Origin: Undaria pinnatifida
Lineage: Eukaryota; Sar; Phaeophyceae; Laminariales; Alariaceae
Length of the DNA stretch: 64,000 nucleotides
Direction of reading: 5' to 3'
Assembly (NCBI GenBank): GCA_012845835.1
Contig: JABAKD010000013.1
Span: 4,772,628 to 4,836,627 of the forward strand
The position numbers and the translations under genes were made by a program. The notes under the pieces were generated by a model, which had not been told where the DNA came from, did no database searches, and saw only the letters and a program-made list of their open reading frames with translations. This document shows, piece after piece, positions 23,601 to 36,200 of this stretch; positions within the stretch are counted from its first letter, which is position 1; each line of letters begins with the position of its first letter.

Positions 23601-26600
23601 TTGGAACTCAAGCTCCCGATTTTGGTTTAAATTGTACGTACCTGGATGGACACTCCGTTGCAGCGCTTGGAGGCGATGATACCGTGCTTGACGTTGTTGT
23701 ATACCTCGTTGTCGTGTATCGTCAGGAAGTCGCTGTCGTCGTGGGGGTCAAAGCCGTACGCCGAGTTGTCGTGCATCTTGTTCCTCCTCCAGTCGCCTTG
23801 CTGGTGCCCGTACGTATACATGCCGAAGTGGTTGTGGTGGATGTCGGAGTCGTACATATTGCCGTATACATTGACGGCGTCGAACACCTCCGGGTTGCTT
23901 TTGTACTTGCAGAACCCGCGAACCTGATTGAGGTGTGATTTTTTGGGGGGTTTTCGTAAGCGCTCATCACAAAGAAGATAGGACGGCCAAACACCATGTC
24001 ACACTTTTGGGGTGATTTCTCGAAGAAATTCCTTTTAAAAGTTCGATATTCTCGACGTATCAACGCCGACTGGCACGATGTAGATGCGGACGGGTTCATT
24101 GGGACCTTTCTTGTAACGTGTATATTTTCAAAACCCACTTGCCAAGGGAGTCCATTCCGCGTAAGAAACAATCCAAGGCGACAAGGGCATACTCACGGGC
24201 ATCATTGTTACGACATCATATACACTGGTAAGGCGAAACCGTGGCGGTTCTAACCTCCATGACGTCTGGGTACGTCGATCGCCATGTTCGATTTTTTTTT
24301 CAACATCTTAAAACGAAAGTAACATAGATACACACCATTCACCGCAGTAAGTTCTCTGAACAGAAAGCGCGGCCCCCTCCCATGTCTGCATAGTGAACGA
24401 CTCACCCCGGTGCATTACCCATGAAATGAGCTAAACAGTTACAGACATGCACTTCGAACACGATTCGACATCCTTCGGCAAATCTAGTCGTCGCCCACCT
24501 TCCATGTGAGGCCGTAGCTCTCGCCGTCGTAGAATCCAAGGTAGCCCATTTCGCTGTCCTCGATGTCCATTCTGGCCTCTCCCATGGTTTTTTTGGCTCT
24601 ACCATCGCAGTCCTCTTCTTCGTCGGTAACGATCTCCGACACGGCGCTGATGTACGAGCGGCCATCGTCTTCATTTTCATCGGGGGCGTTGATCGAAGTG
24701 TCCCACGAAAAAACCTGGCGAACGGCGTTGGAGGCATTGTGCCCCACGAACAAGTTAGTCTGCAAGACCTTTCAAGCACGCGTGGAAGGCGTTTCAAGTA
24801 TTGGCATTTGGTAGGCAAACAGTGCGTCCATGTTTTTTGTTGCTTTTCGAAAGAGGGTTGGGGGAATCCTTGAACCAAGAAAATATTTACAGGAAGCTCT
24901 GTCGTTTGACCTCCTTCTCATCTACGAACTCGGACTCAGACGGTTCTGCCATCGGCCGTGGTGCGCAAACACCTGAAACACCTGACAGGCTAACAACGCA
25001 GCATTCGTAATCATCTCCAGGTTAGTTAGGGTGGCAATTGTGACAGATCGCCTTCATCGGTAGTACATCTGGATATATATGCCGGTAGACTAATTCTCCC
25101 AACCACCTCCGTTGCCTCGCCGCCGCCCCCGCCCCCCCACACCAAAACACACCCCTCCTCCTTGACAACACGTAAAAATCAAAGCTGCCAGGAAAATAAT
25201 CACTTCCCGACAGTCGATATCATATCTTTCACCTTTCGAGCCATCTGTGCGGTTGCTCTCATTGATTTGTTAGATGATATTCAATTTCAACATTACGTTC
25301 CCCCCCGCCCCCTCCTTGCCCGCCACCCCGACCATCGCCGAGACCTATTAATAGCAACAAACGACGCATGCTATGGTGGAGGTATCACTTTTCGCCTGAA
25401 AATATTTTTGAATGACGGGGCTCTAACCCCAAATCGTCAAAAGTTCGCCATATTTTTGTATGATTCTCGCCGTGTACCTAGTCCATGGGATTCTGCATCC
25501 GGCATATGTTTTGTTTTTGTCTAATTAATTTATTTTTTGGGAGAGGTCTAAAGATTACAAATTAAGGAATCTCGGAAAAAAGTGCTGCACCCCTATATCG
25601 TAGCACGCGTCTCACGTACAGTAAGCTCCTGCACATTTATGCAAACTGAAACTATTGGAACAACCCCCCCCCCCCCAACCCGCCACGAAAACGTTCGTCC
25701 TCCCCTCACCGGTTATACAACATAAAGGACATACAGATGCATTCCTTCCACAGTCAGCCGTCAGATTCCCCCCCCCTCAAGAACTGGGATACATAGTATC
25801 TGCGCATGTACTGATTAACATCACCCATTTGAACTTGATACAAGCTACACGGTAGTTCTAAGAGGAGTCGCCGAACTATACCATCTGTGATGAGGACACG
25901 CACCCAGCAGGCGCGGTCTGCGTATCACGACCGGTCGCCCCGGTGGCGTATCAGGTTATCCTCGAGCATGGTATAGGTCAGTTTCGTGACTTCGCGCCCC
26001 GGCGAGTGCATACTCGTATAAATTCGTTGGGACTCTTTCTTGTGCACAAATTGACATGCGGAAAGCGCGAGAGGGTGAGTTAGCAACATTCGATGAAAAA
26101 TCGATGAGCAGTGATTGCTGAACCCCATGCGCGACAAAACTTGAAGGCAAGAACCGGGGGGAAGAGGGGGCGATATATGTGACCACGGCTTGTCCAGGAG
26201 CTGGAAAGTAGTAAGTGTGAGTGAAAAACATAAAAAAATATCACATACAGCTTGCGAATACGTAGGAGGTTTGATGAAATCTTCGATCTCAGAGCTGGGA
26301 GTGCGTATATTTTTATTTGATATGATATGATATATTTATATCACAGCTAAGTGTTTTTTTCATAAAATTTTCATTTCTATTTTATTTTTTCCAATGCAGT
26401 ATTATTTTTCTTATATCCATATGATTATCACATAAATCGCCAGGCATGGTTGTTCGAGTGTGCCTTGATACGGCGGGTGTGTCCAAAGGACCAAGGTACC
26501 CAAAGGTTGTTTTATGGCTCAGGTGACACCATCGTTTTTCACCTATTTTTTGAGGGCGTCAAACAACTTCATACCTGGGCATATTGTAAAGGGTATATAT

Positions 26601-29600
26601 AGCACCCCACAATAATCACCTGTCGGTAGCGAATAGTAGCTCGTGAATAGTACTCTATATAATTGTATTATGCATGTACTGTAGGGAAAATCATAAAGCA
26701 ACAAAAATAGCATAGTTATTAACGTAAGCTCGTCATATAAAAACAATCTCACTCCGTTCCACCACGTAGTTTATCTTCAAAGTATTGGGCACCTACATTC
26801 AACACGCAGGTAGAGTACTTCGCTCGCATACAGCTCCAGTCTCCCCCCGCCCGCCCTCCCCACACCACCACCACCACATACTCCCCCCCTCCCCCGCCGC
26901 CGCACCATAAACATCGTCACCCTCAAACACGCCCCCCCCCCCCCCCCCCTCCCTCCCCCACGGCCCCACCAAAAAATCACAATCTGCCTGAATAATACAC
27001 ACCACCCGACAGGTGATACAACCTCTACATCTTGAAGCCATTAATGCGGTAGCTCCAAATATTATATTTCATGGTCTTCAACGTCAAATCAACCTCCTCT
27101 CCGCGCCCTACCCCCACCATCGCCGTCTAGGCCTAGCACCACACGTAAAGTAATTTCCTACATATTTGTACGACCTAACCGTTGGAATGCCCCCCCCCGA
27201 AAAAAAAAAACGCTGTCCCCTCACTGGTTTTTCGAATTATAGGATATACATGATAAATTGATGGCGCAAGTTAGTCCATGCTAATAACTTGGATCTACCT
27301 CCGAAAAGGTGTCGTTTCTTTCTTCCCCCCGGATTCTTGCCTTTTATTTTCATCGAGCAAAGGATTCAGCAATCCCACTGCTCGTCGATTTTTCATCGAT
27401 TTTGCATCGAGTGTTGTTGCTAATTCACGCTCTCGCGTTTTCCGCAAGTCAATTTGTGCACATTTAAAAGTCCCCACGAACATATTCGACTAGACTATGC
27501 ACTCGGGGAGATTTCAACTCTCGAAACTGACTTACCAGGCTCGAAGATAACATGAAACACCACCGGGGAAACCGGCTTTTTGGTATATATAGTGTGTTGA
27601 TAGTGCGCCTTTGCATTACATCAAGAGCAGAAGAGACGCCACTTCGGAGCGATAGCGATCGACGTACACCGCATGTTCCATAATGACTCGACAGCACCAA
27701 AACCTGAGCATCAGGCCTGAGCTGGATCTCCGCTGGCCTGCCACATACACAGGCCGCTGCCCTGCCACATACACAGGGAGTACACAGGAACTTGCGCACA
27801 AACCCGGCAGACCCAAGTAGCCCACTTCAAACGCAAACTCACGTTGTAACACCTTTTAGATAGATTCGGAAAATAAATCTAAAACAAAGTAAAAATGGCC
27901 ATCTTGATAGCCAGCGTCTGTTGCTCATAGTCGGGGCATGCTTCCATGATTTTTAATTTGAAAATATGAAAAACAACATATGCTCAGAGGGCTCTTCGCC
28001 GTGCTCTACAGTCTACAGAGAACTCAAAACGGAACACCTGCGCTTGATACGCAACAAGCTTTGACCTTTTTGCCGGGTCTACCGCACACGGTGCTCCACC
28101 ATTGTTCGCCACGACCTGCTCCCGCCGCCTCTCGAACCCAATGTCATAATGGCCAGGTGTCGTTGCCCTCCTTCTTGCCGTCACCTAGCTCGGGGTTGCG
28201 TTGCTTGCTTAGTCTAGCTATTTGCGTTGCGGCGCGTTGGAAACACGACAACAGCATCTGCTTCCCCTTTTCTCATAATGCACTGTAGCCTGCCTAGATT
28301 AAACCTGCCGTGCTGCTTTCGCCGTCACAGCAGTATCACCAAACGACAACTAACTGGTTGGAAGAGCTGACAGGCTCTGATACTTTAAGCTTTGGAAGCA
28401 AGTGGGCGTCCACCCCGGCAATCTTCCTCGCTGTGACACAGCTTGAGAGGCTGCTTGTCATAACCTGTTTCCCTCCTACTCGTACGAGGTCTAGAAAATA
28501 TCTGCCTACTGGGATTGATCGTGGGACATTGCTACTGTTTTCCTCCCCACAGCGCCACGAAATCCCTCCTGGTTTGAGGAGATGGAAGGCCCCGCCATGC
28601 TACACATTGACGGCGAGTCAGCGTTCGTTGTTTTAGTGGTGCAGGCAACCTAATACCGTGTGTTTTCTGTTCCTCGAAATAACCGATTGCAATTTGTTGC
28701 TCGGGGTTGGGAGCTATTTTTGAATCCTCCCCGCTGAGCAAAAAGGTTGCTCAGGTGGGTGTTGTTTTAGTCGTCAACGTCTTTTATGCGGCTAAACTTG
28801 GACAAACCCTGACCAACGCCACCGCTGACCATTTATTTTCTTCACTTTTTCGTTTTCCGAAACCCACTATTGTTTCATGCATACTGCTGTCCACAGATGT
28901 CTGGTTTCGTCCCCTTCAATGCGCGTTATACATTTTCCGCGCGCAGAACCAAGATGAACGTCTTATTCCTGTTGACCGGGCATTAGCAAGGAACGGAGTC
29001 ACCGACCTGTACCCTTCACGAGGATACACACGCCATAACACGCGCGATCGAAGTATCAAACGCAGCTTGCAAAGCTGAGTCATCAATGATCGAATAATCT
29101 TTTCGGTCGATCTCACAGCTCAAGAGTATTTTTCACTATTTTAATATAGACTATAGTCTAGTCTATATATATATCTGACATGCACTAGATGCGAGTTAGA
29201 GGTGCCTAGGCCCCGTCCTAACGAACCGGCTCGAACGTGACAAAACACATATAAATTTTTACCCCCAACTCAACCTTTCAATACCAGGCCGTTGACGTAC
29301 CTTGGTGCTCACGAAATCCAAGCTTCCGCCATAGCCACGCAAGTTTATGTAAGTATCAGCCGTGCTCAGTAGACGCAGCTCGTCGGCATCTCCCCCGACG
29401 GAGGTACCATGAACCTGATATATTTGTAGCGGATATTGCGTCAAGCATAGAGGAAGTTTCGGAAGGGCTTTGGTGGCAGTTTCCAAAACAGCAGTGTCAC
29501 CGGATGAAGTGCTGCTCTCGAACCCGCAGCGACTGCTGCTGCAGGAGTTTTAGTTCTTAGAAGCAGTGGTATCGATTAACCAGGTGAAAACGCTGACTGT

Positions 29601-32600
29601 GTGTATAAAATTACACTAAAACACGAGGTAACACAGCGGAGCAGCAGCAGCGGGAGTAAGTACAACAAATATGATACCATGTGGCGCCCGGGGCAAATAC
29701 TACAGCAGAGCAGCAGTCACGACGATTGAAATATATAGGATATCACTTCGGGCACGGGCGCAGTACTTGCATTGATGTTCGGGCACCAAGCATGACCCGC
29801 GGTACGCAAGGCGTAGCAGGGTTTGCCGGAGAGTATGTTTGACTGACAAGGATCCTCGAATGAGAACGCCGACGAAGGCTGTGGTAGCGAGGGTCACCTT
29901 TGGGGCCTGTTTTGGCAGTGTCTTTGGGTCACTTTGCAGAAGTTTTCCTCTTCGTGATGTTTTTTTCAGTGTTGCTCCACGTATAATAAAGTAAATATGC
30001 GCCCCTTCCTCCCGCCAGTTATACGACTTACAGGATACGCTTGATAAACTCATGCATTTCCTGCCACAGCAGTCGGGTTTTGTCCCCCTCAAAAACGGGT
30101 TGTACAGTTTCCGAGCACAGACTGACTTACATCACCCTGTTGACCTGATAGCTACACAGCCCACGAGGGGAGTCGCCGAGACCTATATCCTTAATGAGGA
30201 CACACAACCCGTAATACGCGCGTGATCGGAGTATCACACACAGCTTGCAAAGATGAGTTTCGACAAAACCTTCGATCTCACAGCTGGAATGAGCGATTTT
30301 GTTTTCAAATAATATGAATCCCCGATGATGCCGTAACCTACACAGGACGTCGACGGAAATCGCCTACCAGTAAATAGGAAAAAAAGCTCAAATATAACTT
30401 CAGTGTCCTTGCATATAAAGGACATAGTCTTCAAATCCGAGTCGGTAGCAAAATTTGGCTAACACCCTCCACCGTCCCTAGCCTTGGTCACCTACGTTCG
30501 AAGTAACAACTAGCTAGTACCAACCCAACGCACAACGTACTCTGTGGAATCTTAGTTACCTGCCTATTGTTCCATTCTAAAGTGCCCCCGATCCTCCCAC
30601 GCGATGTCGTGATAGATGGGGCGAAAGGTGGGTGTTTCAGGTTCTATACCTAGTGGAATATAAATGGCCTCGACCTCTTGACCTCTTTATAGCCCCCGAA
30701 CCCCTCCCCACACTAAATCCGAGTATTTTTGTCCCCAAAAAACGGGTTTCCAGTTGTAAAGGGGTTAAGCTTTCTTCGGAGTCGTCAGCATGTAGATGAA
30801 TTGTAAGCTTTCTTCGATTTCCCCTTCATTTTGTTTGTTTCATTTTTTGTTTTATTTTTTATCTTTGTTTTTATTTGTTTTCTTATTTTGTTTTCTTATT
30901 TTGTTTTTGTTTTTTGTTTTTGTTTTTGTTTTTGTTTATTTCGTATTTCTCTCTTCCAATGTATTTCTGTTGCTGACGTATGTATGTTGTGCCTGTCGTA
31001 CCCAGTACTAGGGCATGACATTGCGTTGTCGAATGCATTACGATGCATTATTATCTCTGTGTCGTAGCTTGTGACCACAGAGCTGATCTTTCTAGGGTGA
31101 AGAATCAGTACGGACACTGGGTGTGCTGGATGTCGACGAGTAGAAGAACGGTTTAATGTGAAGAACACACACACACAGATGAATTACAGGGCGAGGTGGA
31201 TTCCTGTTAGTGTGTGTGTGTGTTCTTCACATTAAACCGTTCTTCTACTCGTCGACATCCAGCACACCCAGTGTCCGTACTGATTCTTCACCCTAGAAAG
31301 ATCAGCTCTGTGGTCACAAGCCACGACACAGAGATAATGCATCGTAATGCATTCGACAACGAAATGTCATGCCCTAGTACTGGGTACGACAGGCACAACA
31401 TACATACGTCAGCAACAGAAATACATTGGAAGAGAGAAATACGAAATAAACAAAAACAAAAACAAAAACAAAAACAAAAACAAAAACAAAAAACAAAAAA
31501 CAAAATAAGAAAACAAATAAAAACAAAGATAAAAATAAAACAAAAAATGAAACAAACAAAATGAAGGGGAAATCGAAGAAACAACCCCAACCGCAAAGGA
31601 GAGCCAAAGCTCGGAAAAGAAACATAATAAAATGAAATAAAATATAGTAAAGTAAAACCAAAATAAGATAATCCGAACACGAGCCAAAAACCTGGACACG
31701 CAAGGAGGGAACAAATGTTAGTACTATTAATGGGAACAGCAGAATAATTAGGTACAAGTAAGCCTCTTCTTTTTATTTTTTATTTTATTTTTTCTGTCGC
31801 ACGCTTTTACTTTCCAGCTTCTTGATAAACAAGCCGTGGTCACACGCGTCTTCTGTTCTCCCGCCCGGGTCTTGCCTTCGATGTTTATCGCGCATGGGGT
31901 TCAGCAGTCCCACTTCTCGTCGATTTTTCATCGGGCGTCGCAAACTCACGCTCTCGCGCTTTCCGCAAGCCAATTTGTGCACGAAAGCAACCTCTATCGT
32001 AGCGCCCCCCCCCCCCCCCCCCGAACGAAGGATTAACCAATATCCTGCGACTTCAGAGGGGAAATATGCCGACGAAGATTTACGATTACGCGTCATCGGT
32101 TTCGCTGCTGGTCGGTGATGACAAAGTTGGTGTCGGAACGATAGCTATTCAAGGAGTTGCACGGGACCGGCGCAGCATCACCTTACACCTACTGCTGCGC
32201 GCGGACGCTACTGGTCAAGGCATCGCAATGATTGTCCATTTGCGATTGTGTGGTTTCGATACACACGGGCCCCGAAAGGTTCGTTTTGTACGACTACGTG
32301 CGTTCTTCTTTTAAAGGCAATACTACCTCTTGTTCCAAGTAAAAAAACCTAAGCAAGAAGAGGTGCGTGCGCCCATAATCACCGAAGGGAAACTCATCAT
32401 GTTGAGCTGTATACTTACAACATAACTAAGTAAGGGGACCCACACCTAAATAATCCACCCCCTATTATTCGAACCCCCCCCCTCACCGGCAGCAGGCGCG
32501 ATCGGGGACGCTCAGCAAGCAGCTTGCAAGTATCCTTGTCGATGAGATTGTCGATGTCATAGCTGAGGTGGCCTTCTGTTTTTAACGTAATTTAAAGATG

Positions 32601-33213
32601 AGCGTGTATCTTCTGCGATCAATGTGAAAAAAACGTTGATTGGTTGTTTCCGCAAAAACGGTTGCCGCACATATATCCCAGCATATATATATGAGAATAT
32701 CCGCGGTTTTCGGCACAATTTTTGGTATCATTGATAGCACTTTGTTGCATTTTTTTCTGTTTTCGAATGGAAAGTATTTGCAGTCCAATACACGCGCTAG
32801 ATCATCGTCTACACCTGCTTGCGTTCAGCGACATGGAGTGGTAACACATCCAGACTCACCTGGAGAGTAATGCCGTCCTCAACCCACAAGCTCTGGGTCA
32901 GAAGCCAAGTTCCTGTCGCCGTATCGCTCACGTCGCCGCTGACCGGATCCACAGCATACAACGGCGCCTTGCCACTCCGATTTTCCCAAATACCTTTGAG
33001 GGTCATGCAGCCACCTCTCGTGGAGCCGTCCCCCGACTCGAGGTACAGCCGTTGCGATGACGAAGCGTATCGGACCGACACTGAGAGGCTGGCGTCGCAG
33101 TCTGGTTTGGCGATAACGGTGTTGGGTGAAGGCGTATCTACCGCATCGGTTAGGTCGCTGGCTGCCAGCAAGCTCATGGCGGCAGCCGTTCGAAGCATTT
33201 TCGTTGCTGTCAT
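20662..33213 (-). CDS. ManC5-E: Mannuronan C-5-epimerase, gene 2 (complete, 7 exons)
   Basis: Complete tandem paralogue of gene 1, predicted 510 aa, secreted, modifying alginate in the wall. Exons on the minus strand: 33213-32860, 29414-29301, 24714-24499, 23923-23642, 22588-22510, 21700-21538 and 20986-20662. All junctions are GT-AG and reading phases match across every join (phase 0 for introns 1-4, then 1, then 2). The ATG at 33213 starts a hydrophobic signal peptide (about residues 1-24). An acidic N-terminal segment follows (exons 1-3), then the parallel beta-helix with short G-N-x-V/I turns. The catalytic motif YGFDPHD has Tyr284, Asp287 and His289. The TAA stop is at 20664-20662. Introns 1 and 2 (3445 and 4586 bp) carry SINEs, poly-C repeats and a palindrome; introns 3-6 are 575, 1053, 809 and 551 bp. 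No frameshift or stop was seen, so it is probably functional. The exon 6/7 join (donor at 21537, acceptor before 20986) is the least certain, chosen because it restores frame and a beta-helix-like sequence. Confidence 0.95.
23251..23427. repeat. ~92 bp tandem duplication inside intron 4 of epimerase gene 2
   Basis: Two adjacent similar units (starting near 23251 and 23343, each beginning with GGCGGACTTTACTCGTGCAT-like sequence and ending in AAAGTGGCCTTG and the following bases). Non-coding. Confidence 0.75.
25085..25922 (+). repeat. Poly-C-rich interspersed repeat, copy in intron 2 (left part)
   Basis: C-rich segments with divergent links, then the first part of the ~240 bp module (about 25760-25928). 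The module is interrupted by the SINE at 25929-26238 and resumes at 26239-26310. Confidence 0.65.
25929..26238 (+). mobile_element. tRNA-derived SINE, copy 2, nested in poly-C repeat
   Basis: 310 bp copy of the SINE at 8846-9155, with the same A box (TGGCGTATCAGGTTATC) and body and an interrupted A-rich tail. It lies between TATCAC (25923-25928) and TATCAC (26239-26244), a 6 bp target-site duplication. The flanks join into the uninterrupted module seen in other copies of the poly-C repeat, which defines both ends of the SINE. Confidence 0.88.
26800..27230 (+). repeat. Poly-C-rich repeat, diverged copy in intron 2
   Basis: C/G-biased sequence with C homopolymers (near 26932-26950) and recognisable links of the family (for example the GCCTAGCACCACACGT block near 27130). 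Non-coding. Confidence 0.55.
27315..27560 (-). mobile_element. tRNA-derived SINE, copy 3 (minus)
   Basis: Reverse-complement copy of the SINE body and part of the head, lacking a clear A-tail (3' end truncated or diverged). Inside intron 2 of epimerase gene 2. Confidence 0.75.
27735..27782. repeat. Short direct repeat in intron 2
   Basis: CTGCCACATACACAGG occurs twice, about 24 bp apart. Confidence 0.7.
28925..29130 (+). repeat. Poly-C repeat 3' module, diverged copy
   Basis: Recognisable ~200 bp copy of the module (GGAGTCRCCGACCT and CGCGCGATCG blocks, CTCACAGCTC end) within intron 2. Confidence 0.65.
30000..30300 (+). repeat. Poly-C repeat 3' module, well-conserved copy in intron 1
   Basis: Close match to 6290-6535 over the whole module, ending at the CTCACAGCTGGAATG block. 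Within intron 1 of epimerase gene 2. Confidence 0.75.
30809..31581. repeat. Large near-perfect palindrome (arms ~370 bp) in intron 1
   Basis: The left arm (30809-31176) and right arm (31211-31581) are near-identical reverse complements around a ~34 bp spacer. Each arm has a (GT/AC)n run at the inside and a GTTTTT-rich tract at the outer half. Both arms encode the same ~85-codon open frame, differing by a few bases and one 3 bp deletion. High identity suggests a recent inverted duplication; such sequence can form a hairpin in DNA or pre-mRNA of the epimerase gene. Confidence 0.88.
31765..31990 (-). mobile_element. tRNA-derived SINE, copy 4 (minus, head missing)
   Basis: T-rich tract at about 31769-31797 (A-tail on the minus strand) followed by the SINE body in reverse complement to about 31985; the tRNA-like head is absent. 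In intron 1 of epimerase gene 2. Confidence 0.8.
32005..32580. other. Remainder of intron 1: poly-C tract and module fragment
   Basis: Poly-C near 32009-32024, and a diverged end fragment of the poly-C module around 32490-32580 (CGCGATCGGG and GCAGCTTGCAA blocks). No gene. Confidence 0.45.
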
Positions 33214-36200
33214 TTTGATCGGATGCAACTTTCCTAGAATCAGAGGCAACGTCTCGATAAAATTCAATCTTTGGTTTTGTGCGAGATTAAACGTGCGGTG
33301 TGGGGGAGGTGGATGGGTGTGCCAGGTGCGGGGAGAGGGTGTGTCAGAGGAGCCGGGAGTGAGGGCTGGAGGTTTATCGGTTGGGGGGGCAGAGGGGCGG
33401 CGCATAGAAAGCCAGTGTTTATTGGTCTTCTTCCGAAGTGAGATTCTGGTGGGTGTTGCTCCGACGGAACGTTGTGGACGAAGATCGGTTAGCGTATCAA
33501 ATTTTCAAACTACGTATGCCCGCCGCCGAATTGAATGCAACACACGCGCAAAAGATGAAAACGCCCTTCAAAAAACATTGAGAAAGTGGGGGTGTTCTAT
33601 TATAGGAATGCCGGGTACTACGCCACGTTTTTCACGTCATGCGTGAACATCATTTCATTTCTGATTGTCGACATTATTAGTCTCGCTGTCCCCGATTCCA
33701 ACCTTTACCGAACGCACTTGGTTGCTGTAGTTCTCTATACGTACGTTGTTTTATTTTTCTTTTGGGGGAGACAGAAAATACCCTGGGAAATACAGCAGCA
33801 ACACGACTCCAACAACCCGCACATGGAACAACACCCTTGGAGAAAAACGCAGTACGCATTTTGACATCAACTTTCAGAGCTTGGGATAAGTTAGTCAGTG
33901 TTCGGAGCATGGAATTGCTCCCCTGCTCACTCGTTCGAAGTAGAGATGGTGCCGGGGGTGGGTTTCATATTTAATACGTATGTACCTCCGATTATGCGTT
34001 GATGGCGACAGACACTCTTGTATAAATTTGATATATTATGCTCCTGACTCGTGCTTTGGATGACAGGTGACAGTCCCGTCTACGCACACAGTCCTACCGA
34101 CGCGAAAACCACATAAGAGCCGTGGAACAGAAACCACGAACCACACAAGAACACCTTGTCTCAGCTTCTCATACGACCTACATTTTGGGGCGCGTCAGAA
34201 GCGACATCACGTGGCATCCAAAAAAAAGGCTTGGTCCAGATGCGACCTTGATGTGATGCTGGGTATCGTATGATTTGCATCGTATCGGACGAGAACAAAC
34301 AGCGGGCCTCTCAGAAACCACACACAGCAGTTACTAGTCGTGCCTCTGAATGTCGTTTCAGTAGTGCTGGTTTCCCGTTACTGTGCCTGTTATTTCGCTT
34401 GGAACAGATTCGAACATCCAGTAGTCATGGTAGCACTGCGTGGCATCAATAGGAGTGGTACCGGTTGCTGCTGTTGTGCCGGTAATTCCGGCTGGCGCAA
34501 AGCAGTTGGTCTATTCAGCTCGATTAGTTTGTGGTATAGATGGGTGCGTTTGCCCCATTGCATGGTCAAACAAGAAAAGCGAAATTTTTCCAAACAACAC
34601 CGCCGTCGACTCTCTAGTACGTGTGACATCTTTACTGGTTCTTGTTGTAAGAACCGACTTCAGGGCGTACGCCAGGCATGCACTTGTGGTGTGTGTTGTA
34701 CGTAGGATGAGGATTACATGATCGCACAGCAGTTGGGTTTGTTGCGAAAAGTCGGGCGGCGGGCGAAATGCCGTGACCCTAGAACGCGTCGGGGTTGATG
34801 TTTGTAACACAATGCAAGCTCTGGCTTGGACGATCCTCGAGATTTCATACTCGTCCGATATTCCCTCTACTACCATTGAAATTTTGCAAATATTAGGGCT
34901 CCTATCATAGGTTTCGGCAGCAGCGTTGCTGAGCCTGCAGTGCTTTTTGTTGCCAGAAGTTATAATTTACGTAATGCGCAGACTGATTTTATGGTAGCCC
35001 CTCCAAAGCCGGCTATTTTCTTCAACGAACGTTTCATCATCAATCATGGCTACTAGACACGAGGAAGGACGACATGAAAAAAGCATCCCCAAACATTGTT
35101 ATGTTTGCAACGGCCTATCGAACAATGACGTCGGGGCGGCAAGGGGCACTGTAGCCCAGCAGATACGGCCGAGAGCTGGTTTCAAAACCGGCGATTTCGT
35201 TTAAGAAAAGTTGGATGGGCTACCGTCGAACGACTCCGCGTTGTTGTCGTCGAGAAAATATGGGGGAAAACATTGTCATGTTTTGTTTAGTCGTCAACGG
35301 TCACTAATAAATCGTGTACATATACTAACAACATCCGATAAGTGATGTCGTCCCTGACACTGGCCGTCACGGTGGCCACGGCGTGGCCAAACGATAAAAA
35401 CTTCGATCGTATACTGTGACTTGGTAATTCCACCTTGGCCACCTTTTTTTTCTAAACCAAGTTCTTTGTGGTATCCGTACGCAACCCGTAAGCTATTTTT
35501 ACTCTCGGCGACCATCTGGACTAAAGCCGTGGCCAAAGGCGCCTTCCGTTTTTCCTCCCGTCGAGAAGTGCGTTCAACTACATCGCAGGTAGGGTTCAAT
35601 ATTCCCACTTTTTTTTTCTAAGCTCGACCGTGGCGACGACAGAGGGGTCCTTTAACGTCCCTCATTTTGCTGCGGGCCGGAGTTCACTCGCACGATTGAC
35701 CCTCCCATTCCTTCGCGGCCTCAAGCTTACGTGCTGGTTTGAGTTTCCTACATGCAACCGCCATAGTGCATGGTTACCTGCGCCGAGCCAAACGAAATCG
35801 TTTCAACTTGTATTGGAGTCACTCGGGCAAGTGGCTCGAACGCAGCAGCAGTTAGTTGTGAAAAACGGGGTACCCCCCCCTCTACCGCGGCCATGGTCAA
35901 AACGGGGTACCCCCCCTCTACCGCGGCCATGGTCGACGGTACGTTTTTTCATCTAGTTTTGCTATCTGACGACCTCGCGCTTTCCGCTGGTGGTCCGGTA
36001 GTCAACGTTTTTCGCAAGAGAAGCACCACCACCAATGGTATGAACGCGGGGTGGTTTCAACCGGCCTCTTTGACCGTGATTGGAGACGAAAATAACATAC
36101 CATTCCACTGGGGACGCTTGCTCCATTATCGTGCAATGTATCCCATAACCGAAGTGAAGGCAATGTCACAACTAGGAAGTTATGAGCTAGCTCCTAGGCG

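Noticed and set aside
32819-33646. 275-codon plus-strand ORF
   Set aside because: Antisense to exon 1 of epimerase gene 2; the minus-strand reading has a signal peptide, homology to gene 1 and splice sites.
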